Below are positions 44,627 to 55,489 of a stretch of DNA of 64,000 bases, one piece after another. Numbering within the stretch: the first letter of the stretch is position 1; each line of letters opens with the position of its first letter. The notes beneath the pieces are model-generated. The model was not told where the DNA came from. It saw only the letters and a program-made list of their open reading frames with translations, and made no database searches. The translations under genes and the position numbers were made by a program. This stretch comes from Aphelidium insulamus (Eukaryota; Aphelidiomycota; Aphelidea; Aphelidiaceae). Where the stretch lies: positions 163,501 to 227,500 of the forward strand of contig JAZDSV010000002.1 of the NCBI GenBank assembly GCA_036784855.1, written 5' to 3'.

Positions 44627-47600
44627 TTACAATGCAGTAAACATTGCTAATGCGGGATTGCTGGCGAATTCTTGGCGCAGCGCGCTTAAAGCTTGTTCGT
44701 GCTCTTCGTTTGTTGTGTCGGAAGCTTGTAGTGCACGTAAAAGTGTCTCGCCCAGCTCAATTATGGTTTGCTCCTCACTTGCTTGCTGCGGGGCTGTCTT
44801 GCTGTCGGCGATACTTTGTTTTGTACGCAGCTGCACCATGCCATTATCGTGCACGATATTCACAATTCATTCCTACCTGCTCGGCTATAGCCTTGGCATC
44901 TGTGATAATGTTTGTCGGGTAGCCAACTTGTGCCGCCAATTCCAGGCCGTAGCCGCGCTCTTTAGTCACACCATCGCGTAAGCGGTAAGTGTACTGATAT
45001 CCGGGGCTATTGTGGCATGGCTGTGCATCATCCCCATTAACCAGTGCACATAACAGCACCACAAACACCAACACATACATCGACGTGCAGATGGCAAGTG
45101 GTGACGGCGGGGTACACTTCCAGTATGCTTGCCAGTTCCGAGAAATGCGTAACAAAGAATACAAGTGCCTTCTTGCTGACAATCAGCTCCTCGCACATGG
45201 CACACGTGATACCCAGTGCGTCGAATCGCGACGTGCCCCTCCCCAACTCATCCACAAACACCATACTGTTGGCCGTCACTTGGCTCAGTATGTATGCCAT
45301 GTCTCGCATCTCTGCCATGAATGTCGACGTGCTTGTCTCAATGTCGTCATTGTTGTGCAGCCGCGTCAGTATCTGGTCCACCACGCGGAATGAGGCATAC
45401 TCTGCCGGCACGTGGCAGCCAACCTGTGCCAGTATCACCAGCAGTGCTATTTGTCTGTGGTATTAAGTACAAATTTCATGGTGCATAGCAGCTCTAGATA
45501 CCGGAGATATGTCGACTTTCCGCTCTGCATTATTAAGTGTTAGATATAAGCAATATGATATCATGTATGTGGGTACCATGTTGGGACCGGTGATTATTTG
45601 AAATGTGCAGCTGTCCACGGCGTATATGTCGTTCGGTATATATTGTACTGTGCGGTCGAGTGCATCGCGGACTGGGTGGCGTCCAGAGCGCACGGCAAGT
45701 GTGTCGGAGAATTCTGGCTGCACGGCGCCGCGCGGTAGTTTGATCGCGTAATTGGCGAAAGACGTGAGCATGTCCAACAGTCCGATGGCTTCCGATACTT
45801 TATACAGCGCCGAGATCTTGGTCCGCACGAACGACAGCAGGTCCTGGATAACACTGCGATATTAGTGGTGGCTGTAAACGTATGTGTCAATTGTTACGTG
45901 TCTGATAGCAGGGTAATCTCGGTGTAAGACTCGTGCAGTCGTTCATTCAATTTGATCAGTGCCAGCGAGGTGTATGATATGGTGCGCTTGGCTCTGGTCG
46001 GGTTCACAAACTCCGACGGCAAGTGCTTCTCATTCACCAGCTCCACGCTGCTGGACAGCGAGTAGCCAGACACGGCATTGAAGTTCAGTTTAATCGGGAA
46101 CTCGTATTTTTCTCCATACTCCTTGACCACGCGATGCACATCGCCAGTGACCTCGTCGTACGTCTGTCGCGCAACGTCCAGAAATGAATTTGTACCAGGC
46201 TTCATGACCGTCGTTTCATTCAGACAGTAACGACATTATAATAATGCTTGCCTTGACCGCCTGGATATACTCTCGCCTGCCTTTAATCCCGCCACCCTCA
46301 TATGACACACTTTGCGACAGAGAGTTGTCGATTTCAGCTCGTATGTCATCCAAATCAGAGTGGCATAGTGTCTGCAGAGAGTGAGTTTGCATTGCGAATC
46401 TTACGTACTCGCCGCGTGCTTGGCCACTAGTATATCACCGTGCTTGCCCTGCAGCAGTTCTGCAATCACACGAACGCTCTTGAGCGACGTTTTCAGCTTC
46501 AGCACCACGTTTATGCAGCGTGAAGCGTATGCTGCACTTATATTACTTGGAACTTGCACAATCTACTTGTTTAATTATGAGTATTTTGATATCAGTCCTT
46601 GCCGTTGATAGCAGGTGATCAATGTCCTGAACCGAGGCAAGCGCTATAAATATTAGGAGATATACATGGTGCTCTACAAAACGCCTCAACTACCCTGCTG
46701 GAGTGACATTACGCAACCGGCCTCGTCCATTAATGCTACGTTGGTAAGTACAAGGTCAGCAGTGTATTCAACCACACCTTTGACTGCTTCATGGCGTGCT
46801 TTTATGGTGTTTACATCTTTGACGGGCTGAACAATATTGGCACGTAAAAGGCGCGCTTGCGACAGATTAATGGAATGCTTTAAATAAAAAGTAGCCGTAC
46901 CTCCCATAGCAGTCTTTGTGTAGTTTACGGCGGAATAGAGTGTCATTCGACCGTGCGGGTCATCAACATTGGAAAGCAGTTCCAAGTCACGAACTGTGCT
47001 CAAGTCCATTAGCATCAGTCCTTCGCCGGTGCGGAAGGTTATGCGCGCAGTGTGCGGCTTGAAGCTGAATGCACAGCTCTCTCGAACTTTCTTCACTAAA
47101 GCTCCAAAGGCTGCCAGCGCGTAATACCTTGATGAGTCGTCAGCACATTGTGTGTAGTTTGCAGTGTTGACTCTACTTGTTTCGCATGTTCATCAGCCAC
47201 AACTTGGACTCGTCAACACCGAATTCCTCGATAAAGTCCACGCCTACATCTCATAATCCAGGTATTTACAGAACATGAACGTACCATCCTTGTCACTGAA
47301 ATCGCGGCGCGGCACTGTCAACAGTCGCATGGCATCGCGGTCCATGGCACATGCACGTTCCAGCGCGCTAATCAGCTTGGAGCTCCACATTGCCAAGCTC
47401 TCGGGTGCCGATATCAGCACCTAAATAAGGTTTTGTAATGCATTGGACTAGCATTAATAGCAAACTTGCCGAGGTTGAAGGCGATACCACCATTATGTGG
47501 AATAGGGTTCTCGCGTGTGACGGAGTATCGGCAAACTACGTTACTCATAAGGTGTCGACATATTTTTCATCCTACCTGAGCCAGAAAGAATTCGCTAGAC

Positions 47601-47950
47601 ACCGTGTCAAACCAGGCCAAACCCACTTCGGTGGCCACACCACGTCCCTCTGTCACGGCGCATATATATGGACGGGACGCGGTACTAAGCGCCGTAGTTC
47701 CAGTGGATACGCCGGTGCCGGGACGCGTAGTCAATGCCGATGCGGTACTGCTGACTGGACGCGAGCCTGATGTGGATGCACATGTGCTGGGGCGACGCGT
47801 TGACACGGCTGTGGAGGCGAATGTGCCGCCAGACAGTGAGCGCTGCGATCGGCGAGACAGTGTGGACACGGCGCCACTACTGCTAGTCGGTGCACTTCCC
47901 GGCCGGAATGCCCGTTCTCTACACAACCGAGCAGTTAGTAGACGTGGCCA
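44627..47950 (-). CDS. MSH4: MutS homologue MSH4 (meiotic crossover factor)
   Basis: Many-exon minus-strand gene. After a Ser/Thr-rich N-terminus come RPYICAVTEGRGVATEVGLA, ARITFRTGEGLMLMDLSTVR and DLELLSNVDDPHGRMTLYSA (core domain). The ATPase follows: IITGPNM|SGKSTYLR|QIALLVILAQVG (Walker A interrupted by two introns), FMAEMRDMAYILSQVTANS, VFVDELGRGTS (Walker B/signature) and VFFVTHFSEL, with C-terminal AKAIAEQ helices. Absence of the MutS mismatch-reading N-domain and the NVDDP...LY pattern fit MSH4, which acts with MSH5 on Holliday junctions in meiosis. The first exon is uncertain: a TACTAAC...TTGTGTAG acceptor precedes the first clear coding at about 47920, and an ATG at 48000-48002 is a candidate start, but its phase does not fit simply. 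Confidence 0.88.
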
Positions 47951-48174
47951 TGTATGTATGTACAGTAGAGTGCAACCGTGACACGAGGCGTCTCTTTGTC
48001 ATGTTGGACGAGTATTCAATGTAACAGCAGCAGAAATTTTTGTTTCGCCTTTTTGTTCTTCGAAGGCAGGCACGCTGCGGTAATTAAAAATATAATTAAC
48101 TAATAATTATAAATAAACGTTTATCCCGTATATATATAGACAACAAAGATAACGCGGCTCAATGGTGCAAATGA

Positions 48175-49127
48175 TTATTCATTAAATTCAAAGTTCGATA
48201 AAGTTCCCCATATGCGGTGCATATCAACCGACACAACGCGCTGTGATGGAACGTTCTTGCACGCACTGTGTGTCATGTCAGCACAACTATAGTATAAAAA
48301 CAGTGCACCATGACAACAATACCTTCTCGCTGGGACACTGGACAACTTGCGGCTGCTGACTGCACAAGATGAACTGGCCATCAGACTCGTCGATGCAATG
48401 CGAGGAGAAAATTGGCTTGTTGGAACAGAAGCGTTCCAGATTACTTTCAAACGGGACACAGCACGCCTTGGACGGCAGGGCTTCCGCGGTTATAGGGTCT
48501 TTGCCGGCGTCGCACATGTGACCGGCGGGACAGAGCTGCACCGTCTCGTTGGCGCAGCTAATCACGCGCTTCAGATTGAGTGGGTGGCACACGCTGGAAT
48601 CCTTGCTTGCCACGCCGTTGCAAAAGCCGCTAGTTGGTTCTTGATCGAGGAACTGCGGCTTGACACAGTAGGCGCGGTATCCACGGCGTTTGCACGCCAA
48701 ATCCGACGGGCACAGAAACATTTCCTCCTGGTCACAGTCGATGGTCATGTTCTGGTAGCAGAAGGAGGAGCCGGGCGGCTTGTTCAGACACAACTGTCCA
48801 ATCTATGCATACGGTGGTTGGTATACTCTATACACATGTGCCAAACAGATGCCATACCGGACTCCAGAGGTTGGGAACACACTCCACGGATCCCAGCCCG
48901 TCCGCGCCCATTGCGCACACTTGGTTAGGCGCACAGAAATCTTCCTGACCACTGGGACATCCAATGTATGAGCGGGGGAATGCCGGGTTGCAGTATTGGC
49001 CCTCGGTCAACTTGTGGCAGAACTGGAACGGTGTCACGTAGGGGACGGCGGGCGGACTGGGTTGGTTGGCGAGGACAATGCCGCCGAACAATGCCACGGC
49101 GGCCAGGAGGTACTGTGACACCGACAT
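48175..49127 (-). CDS. Secreted Cys-rich protein
   Basis: Three exons joined by GT-AG introns: MSVSQYLLAAVALFGGIVLA (signal peptide) ... GSVECVPNLWSP; then IGQLCLNKPPGSSFCYQNMT...; then KNVPSQRVVSVDMHRIWGTL..., TAA. The body repeats a pattern of about 70 residues: C...(G/S)xxC.....C(P/A)..x.xxCxxG..C (FCHKLTEGQYCNPAFPR..., LCNKPPGSSFCYQ..., FCNGVASKDSSVC..., FCSNKPIFSSHC...). This suggests three to four disulphide-bonded modules in an extracellular, perhaps cell-wall, protein. No family recognised. Upstream in-frame ATG at 49131-49133 would add two residues. Confidence 0.72.
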
Positions 49128-49441
49128 GTACATACTGCTCAGCGTTTGCGGGAGAGTTGGCGAACAATGCAACGCGCATCCCTTTTTGCGCCTTGGCAAC
49201 GCGTCGCGCTTTCTTGGCAACCATGCATGCATACGTTCCCTCTGCAATTGCATTCTATGTATATGTAGTGATATAAATATTTATCATATGTTGCATACGT
49301 ATTTAGATAATTGTATATATATATATTGCCATTCGTACTCCTATGTATGTATCGGCAGATAATGCCAGGTCATACTGCACGGACACTGGCTGCGTCACCT
49401 GTGAGATGGAGTGAGGGCGGAGATTACGCACAGCCTTCTGC

Positions 49442-49600
49442 ATGCCCATTGAACTGATCGATGCGTGCATTCTGGTCTCCGCGGTTATTCTGCCACCACT
49501 CGGCGTGTTTCTGGAGGTCGGCATGACAAAGGACCTCTGCATCAATGTCCTGCTCACCGTGCTTGGCTACATTCCAGGCATGCGGAGCCTTGTCAAGTGA
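49442..49600 (+). CDS. PMP3/UPF0057-type small membrane proteolipid
   Basis: A 52-residue single-exon frame, MPIELIDACILVSAVILPPL then GVFLEVGMTKDLCINVLLTV LGYIPGMRSLVK, TGA. ILPPLGVFLEVG and INVLLT.LGYIPG are the two hallmark segments of the PMP3 family: two transmembrane helices, plasma membrane, involved in cation/membrane-potential homeostasis under stress. The usual ending after LGYIPG (H/I-A-x-Y) is replaced by MRSLVK, so the C-terminus is slightly unusual and could be changed by splicing. Confidence 0.85.
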   Translation: MPIELIDACILVSAVILPPLGVFLEVGMTKDLCINVLLTVLGYIPGMRSLVK

Positions 49601-49819
49601 CATACGCTTACTTATTCCGTATAGGTGTTATCCACGCTTGCTTCATAATCGTTGACTGAATGTATTGCACGCGCCTTCTTACACCTGTGGACAATATATA
49701 GAGGTTTTCGTAGGTTGCATGTTTTCGCGCTTAATACAAGTTTGTTGTATCAGCTGTCTTTGTGTGTGTGTGTGTTCCAAGTGCAACATTCTGTAGTTCA
49801 GCAGGAACAAAAGCGCACA

Positions 49820-50584
49820 ATGTCCACGCCGGCCACCGCCAGGCAGCTCTACGCCGACAAGATATTCCCGCTGCTGGAGCAAGAGCTGAAGCTCAAGCGC
49901 ACCACTCTAATACCGGCCGCCACCCGCGGCTACTTCACCATTCGGATCCGCAAGCGCGGCGTGCACCGAGTCACATGGTATGTATACAGATGCTACAGCT
50001 CTCTGCTGCCGGGCACCCACGCACCGCACTCACATCCATGTGCCGTGTCAGGTACGTGGTCATACAAGGCCGCGACAAGGATCCGTACGTCAGTACCACC
50101 GCGCCCCCCGCGTCCATGACTGCCGACCTGTCTGGTCAGTTAGTTCGTTGGTGAATGCCTCCAGCCCTCTAAGTGAACACAATGTTTAGCGGTCGAGGTG
50201 GAGCTGGAAGACCGGGACTTGCTCAAGATGATAACTGGTACGTCTCTTGTTGCTGTCAATGTACTCTCATTGCTGAACATTAGGCGGTATGAACGGTATC
50301 AAGGCATTTACCACCAAGAAGATTATGCTCAAGGGCGACCTTGTTTTGGCCAGACAGGTGTGTCCATCATTCATACATATACCCATATTCATATATATAT
50401 ATATATATATATAACAACGCGTATATATATATATATATATATATACGCGTTGTTAATATGACTCTGACACCAATCTCGGCAGGCAGAGCAGATATTTGTA
50501 AAGGTGGGTGGGGTGCAAAAGGTGATGGCCTACCTGAAGAAGCACTACCCCGACTTTTCTCCGGCACAGCGCGCCAAGCTATGA
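49820..50584 (+). CDS. SCP2 sterol-binding domain protein
   Basis: Five exons, introns with GT-AG ends, about 154 residues: MSTPATARQLYADKIFPLLE..., RGYFTIRIRKRGVHRVTW | YVVIQGRDKDPYVSTTA... | VEVELEDRDLLKMITG | GMNGIKAFTTKKIMLKGDLV LARQ | AEQIFVKVGGVQKVMAYLKK... The pattern 'D.d(l/f)..(i/m)..G.....af...k(i/l).(i/v).Gd..la' is the SCP2/thiolase-independent lipid-carrier fold, binding sterols or acyl-CoA. It ends in PAQRAKL: the final tripeptide AKL is a peroxisomal PTS1-type signal, consistent with SCP2 proteins. The penultimate intron holds a 44-bp perfect palindrome. Confidence 0.85.
50412..50455. repeat. Perfect 44-bp palindrome in an intron
   Basis: taacaacgcg(ta)n cgcgttgtta, with no mismatches and no spacer, within the intron before the last SCP2-protein exon. 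The arms resemble the 4706-4739 palindrome (CAACGC/GCGTTG). Confidence 0.9.
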
Positions 50585-50666
50585 TATGCAAATAGCACTA
50601 TAGTAATCGTGGCTTTACCATTTATTTTGTGGATGTGTATTATTTTCGACTGCGACTGTATCGGCA

Positions 50667-52348
50667 CTACAGCTGTATCTTGCTCCGCACATAGTCAACG
50701 AGTGGGCCGTGCTGGCTGCCCTCCACGCGAAACATGGTCAGCGCCTGCAGTTCGGCTTTCCGACCCGAGTGCAACGCTCGCAACAGCTCTCGTCGCCACT
50801 CGGGATAGAGCTGCATCCATGGCTCGTGCAGCAGTCGCATGCCGCAGCGACGATCGTATTGCGTCAGTGGCAGCAAACCCTCGTCGGGGACATTGTATCG
50901 CTGCCAGTCACTCTGAAACAGCCCCATCCATTGTATGGCGCTCAGTGTGGACAATTCGGGGCACTCTGCACTGACCTTTACACTGGGATTAGCGTCATTC
51001 TATGTACAGGGATTAAATATATGCAGCTGTGTCACCTTTGAGCCAAATTTGTACATTGCCAGAATGTCCAGTCCGTACGGATCATTGTCCATCAGTGCAT
51101 ACACGGGCAGTGCGTGATTATACCGGGAGAATGTGGAATGCACAAGTGCCACCAAGCGGCGCGTGGCCACGTCTGGGTATCCCTTGCCCTGCAGATGTGT
51201 TGTAAATGTTTAGTTGACAATGATGCAATACAACTTGCCGTGATAAGAACGCATGGGCCGACAGTGTGCCGGAATCGCGATGTAATCAGGTGCGTGAACG
51301 TGCACGCCTTTTCTATAACGAGAAGGAATTGCGGCAACTGAGTGGCCTCCACCGCTGTTATAATTGTTACATCTACATACACAATGCAGGCATCGACCAC
51401 GTACTGGCAATGGACTCGGCGTGCGGAATAAGTGTCCCCTGCTCGCTGTCATTACCGCAGTCAAGCACGGTGCCGTCAGTAAGGACAATGCGCAATGTCC
51501 CATGCACCAGACCCTTGCTGGTAGTTATCACGTGCAGCTCATACCGCGTGCAGTCCAGGTGCGCAGCGATATCATTTATAACGCGGTCCGACACCGTTTG
51601 CGAGCGGTACATTGCCACGTCCGAGTAGTATATATCACTATAATTGTATATACAATATTGCCGCAATATGCGCGTATAATAGCCACATACCGCTTGGAAG
51701 CATAGATGTCACTTGACAACAAGTTGAGGATAATATTGCCGGTGCGCACAAGAATATCTACACCGCACTGGGGTCATGCCACAGCAGTGCAAGTAGCGGC
51801 GCCGTACCAAAGTATTTTCGGCCGCGTGCAGTGTTGCAGTTGACTGTTCGAAGTGGCCGCGCGCCGGTACGATCCGGCATCCAGCGCTGGCTGCCACTGT
51901 CGAAGATAATAGCAGGCTGGCCACGCAGCACCACCAGTTGTTCCGTGTTGTCGTCGTTGCTGTACAGCAGTGCGGTCAGTTGGGATGCCAGTTGAGCGCG
52001 TCGCGTCGTCCAACTATGGCGCTGATATATGTCGACAAAGCCGCGTGATGACGAAGAGCCCCACTCCCTGTCCACCACGGCGGTCAGACTGTCTGATCCA
52101 TCTGGAGCATGTGTATATGGGTCGGCGCACTGAGCGCAGTCGTTGATGATGCTGTGCCACGTGTGCGATGTCTGTTGCAGCAACTCTCCATCCGCCGAAT
52201 CGGCAGTCATCAGTGCATTAGTCCCAGTGCTGCAATTGTGGTCGCCGCCAGGACACCAAGACTGCACCGAAGACGGCAGCAACTGCACTGACGACGGTTC
52301 AGACGCGTTCAACAACAGCGCGTCTTGTGCCCCGACAGTGCTGTCCAT
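50667..52348 (-). CDS. SPO11: SPO11 / topoisomerase VI A-type meiotic transesterase
   Basis: Makes the double-strand breaks that start meiotic recombination. Multi-exon minus-strand gene starting MDSTVGAQDALLLNASEPSS. Winged-helix part: ALLYSNDDNTEQLVVLRGQP... RGRKYFGTAPLLALLW, then LSSDIYASKR|DIYYSDVAMYRSQ, where the splice creates DIYY with the catalytic tyrosine. RYELHVITTSKGLVHG follows. Toprim part: PQFLLVIEKACTFTHL (acidic Glu), GKGYPDVATRR, PVYALMDNDPYGLDILAMYK (DxDPYG metal site), ending VRSKIQL, TAG. All motifs of the family are present in order. The start lies 44 bp from the stop of the upstream ankyrin-family gene. Confidence 0.92.
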
Positions 52349-52391
52349 GATAATAACTTGTGTGATTATGTATATTTTTCTTTTTTTTTCT

Positions 52392-54885
52392 TCAAATTCC
52401 TGAAATTCCTCGGCCGTCAACGTCGGGTCCCCCAACATCGAGAAGGCCTTTTTTCTCCCTCTCTTCGCGTTCCTTTTCTGTCTCCAATAGTTTTTCTAGG
52501 TCGCGCCTTTCTTCTGGAGTAAGACCAAGCATGGCGACGAGTGACTTGATCATGCCTTTTGGCTCGTCAGGAATGTCGAGCAGAGGCGGAGGCGGAGGTT
52601 CTTTCGTTTTCGTATTTGCTGGAGGATCTATCGTGATCCCATGTTCACTCTCCCAGTACCTATTTCCGAAATTGATACCGTTATTGGCAAGAGCCGTGGC
52701 TTGTTGACATACTTCGTCCTTGTTGACCTCAATTTTGCGTAGCATGACAAAGCACTTTTGCCTCAACAAATCCCTGATAATCACTTGCCGAAACTCATTG
52801 GTCACCACCCTGTCCTTGAGAGCATTCGATATATCGTGTAGGACGCTCGTAAATTTGATGCGGTCGACAGCACTGGACTGCTTATATTCCGTGCACACGG
52901 CTAGCAACACATCGGTGCTCTTGATGATTGCGCCCGAATTAAGTAGTCGCTGAAAGGAGGCAAGTTGTCGGTTTTTGGCGGCAAGCTTCAGCAGATACAA
53001 CTCTGGATCGTTGACAATGGTGGGGTATAGGGCGACGACTTTACTGATGACGCTTAAGGCCCCCACTTGTACTGCCACTATTGCAGCCAATTTCAGCAGC
53101 TTTTCCTTGTCAGATTCGGGCACACTGCCCACCACCAGGTCCAAATAGTATGCTTTATCTTCTTCGGTAATTTGTCGAGTGATTTGTTCCGTGAATTTTG
53201 GCGCCGACCAGGCAGTCAATTCGTGCATCGGTGTTTCTAGAGGCGCGTGGTTCAGGTCCTTCTTGGATGCGACAGTGTCAAACGCCACAGCGTTCAAGTA
53301 CGCTTGATCATTGTCGGCGTGCACGTCGACACGGTGGGTGCCAATAAGCAATTTTGTGATTTCCGTACTGATGCCTGCGGCGGCACGAATCGCAGCACCA
53401 TCATCAAAGTTCAGGTTGTAGAGTAGGTTCTGTGCCAGAAACCACGAGACGGTGGCTGGCTTCTTCACATCGATGGCACGGAGAAAAGCTCGTCGAACCT
53501 CTGTACAGTCATTGGGCAACTCGAGGTGGCTCTGGACCAGGTCGACAAACAGTTCATTACCGATTTCCACCGCCAGCGTGAGCAGTCCCGAAAACTTTAC
53601 TGGCTTGTCCTCGAAAGCATTATGGCGCGCCAGAAATTTGATCATCTTTTCGTTGTGCTGCATGACGGCCAACCTCGCAGCCATGCCGTCACCGCGGTTA
53701 ATATCGGCGCCCAGCGCCAACAGTCGCGTTGCCCACTCTTCATTACCCATGCCGACAGCGGCAATAAGATTCAACGACAAGTCAGCCGGCTCCACGGCAT
53801 AGAGCGAGAGTTGATGTGCACTCCAGAAACGTTTATAATCACAGCTGATACAAACAGGCGTCGACTAATAAAAGGTGAGGAGCGCAGTAGAATGATAAGA
53901 GTAAGATGAGTGTAGTAGTAGAGTACAATTAGTATATATACCAACAGCAAGAGCATGACTACCTCGTATACAGTGGGACTTTTGAGCCAACGAAGCAATG
54001 GATGTTTGCGGACAACACGCACATAATACCAGCCAGGTGTCGGCTCCCGAGAGAATGTGAGCTCAGCGCGACTATCACCTACAACATCGGCGGGACGGAA
54101 CAAGGATTGGATACCAGTATCGCGGCCAGTGCACGCATCCATGAGATTCGCAGTCAAAGTCTCCATCGTGTCCCAGCCGCCAAAAGAACTGCCAACCGGC
54201 ACGCTGACCGTTGCCGGATCTACAGCGCGCGACTTGCCCACCGCAACGCTCAGGCTTGAACTGTCGACCTTGATGTGGCGTCCAACTACCGAATGAGATA
54301 TGTGTAAGTATATATGGTGTATATATATATACATTAAAGTATATGGAACACACACTTACCGTGTACAAGCTTGAAAGGCTTGGAACGCACAATCATGCTT
54401 CCATCCCGATCGCGCGCCTCCAGCACCACATTCCGGTCATATGTGACACGCGCAGTCTCGGGCATGTTGAAAAATACTGCGCTATCCAACTGCGCTGCTG
54501 TGAAACGGATCGCGTGCACCTTGGCGCGACGTCCAAGCCACTTTTTCTCCCACAGCGTGATGGTGATCACGCCATTGCCGGCCTCCGCATCCGGCGCTAC
54601 GAGCCCAAGCCGCCGCAAGTCCAGACGCAGAACCTGCCAATGCTTCTGGTCGAACCACAGCGAGGACTCGGTGGGAAAGTCGAAACGACGCGGCGGCTCA
54701 CGGTGAAATACATTCTTGACGGCGCGTCCAAGATGATGCCACCACGGCACAGAAGGCGATTGAGGTGGCGCTGCCGGCACTTCACCGCCAATATGGTTTT
54801 TAGAAGATGCGCCGGCTACTCCCAGAACACCGAGCCAGCAAATGCACGCCACCGCCAGCACCAACCATGGCCGACGCAAATGCAT
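52392..54885 (-). CDS. Signal-peptide/ankyrin family protein 1
   Basis: Three exons. Exon 1: MHLRRPWLVLAVACICWLGV signal peptide, PWWHHLGRAVKNVFHREPPR RFDFPTESSLWFD, ending PFKLVHG. Exon 2: RHIKVDSSSLSVAVG..., ending WYYVRVVRKHPLLRWLKSPT. Then a GTAGTC...GTATCAG intron into CDYKRFWSAHQLSLYAVEPA and about 460 residues of helical repeats, with ankyrin-like units (GNEEWATRLLALGADINRGD; NEKMIKFLARHNAF). The end is charged (REDLEKLLETEKEREEREKK). The architecture is shared with the next three genes; function unknown. Reading ankyrins behind a signal peptide without an obvious transmembrane helix implies a secreted or luminal repeat protein. Confidence 0.68.
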
Positions 54886-55057
54886 CGTTGTATAGTTGAA
54901 GTTGTGAGGGTGTTCAGTGTAAAGCAAGCGTGTGCGTGTAATAATGCGGCGCTCTTTATCTCAGCCACTTTAAGGCGCCCATTGTTCGCCGGGTGTTTAT
55001 TATGGATGATGAAATTATTGCCCACAACGCTCAAGCAAGCTGCAAGCGGTTGCCTTC

Positions 55058-55380
55058 ATGACGGCCACAGACAAACGTGTCCTTAACCGACGAGAACTTT
55101 CGCAGACCGCTATGTTGGACCTGGGAGCAGCAGCGCGCGCAAGCCGTAGAGTCACCAACTTGGTCAAAGCCCCAAAACCACCAAATGAGTCCAAAATGAA
55201 AGGAAGAAGTCGACGCCAGCTTGCCGACATTGAGCAGCGTAACGACCACGCTTTCGGTCTTCGGCGTTGGACAGATGATCACTGTCGCCACCGGGTGTTT
55301 GGAAGTGTGTGTGTGTGTGTATTTGTGCAGAGTGTCTCTGGCATATTGCGTGGATAGCGTGTTGAATCTGTGGAATCTTG
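55058..55380 (+). CDS. Hypothetical small basic protein
   Basis: Plus-strand frame MTATDKRVLNRRELSQTAML..., KMKGRSRRQLADIEQRNDHA, possibly spliced across the GT-run (about 55305-55329) to a short last exon. The amino-acid pattern is protein-like, but I see no family and the opposite strand is also open; treat as doubtful. Confidence 0.3.
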
Positions 55381-55489
55381 CTGAACCTATTTAATACACA
55401 TATCTGTATGGTTGATGGTCTTCCATATTACTGCTGGTAATCAACTCTATTGCAGTCGGTCGAGTCAGATAGAGCAGCAGTGGGAGTGG

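Noticed and set aside
45010-45466. Plus-strand ORFs opposite MSH4
   Set aside because: Antisense of the conserved MSH4 ATPase exons; no independent motif.
55031-55291. 86-codon minus-strand ORF
   Set aside because: Opens with GTG, not ATG, and shows no motif or splice support.
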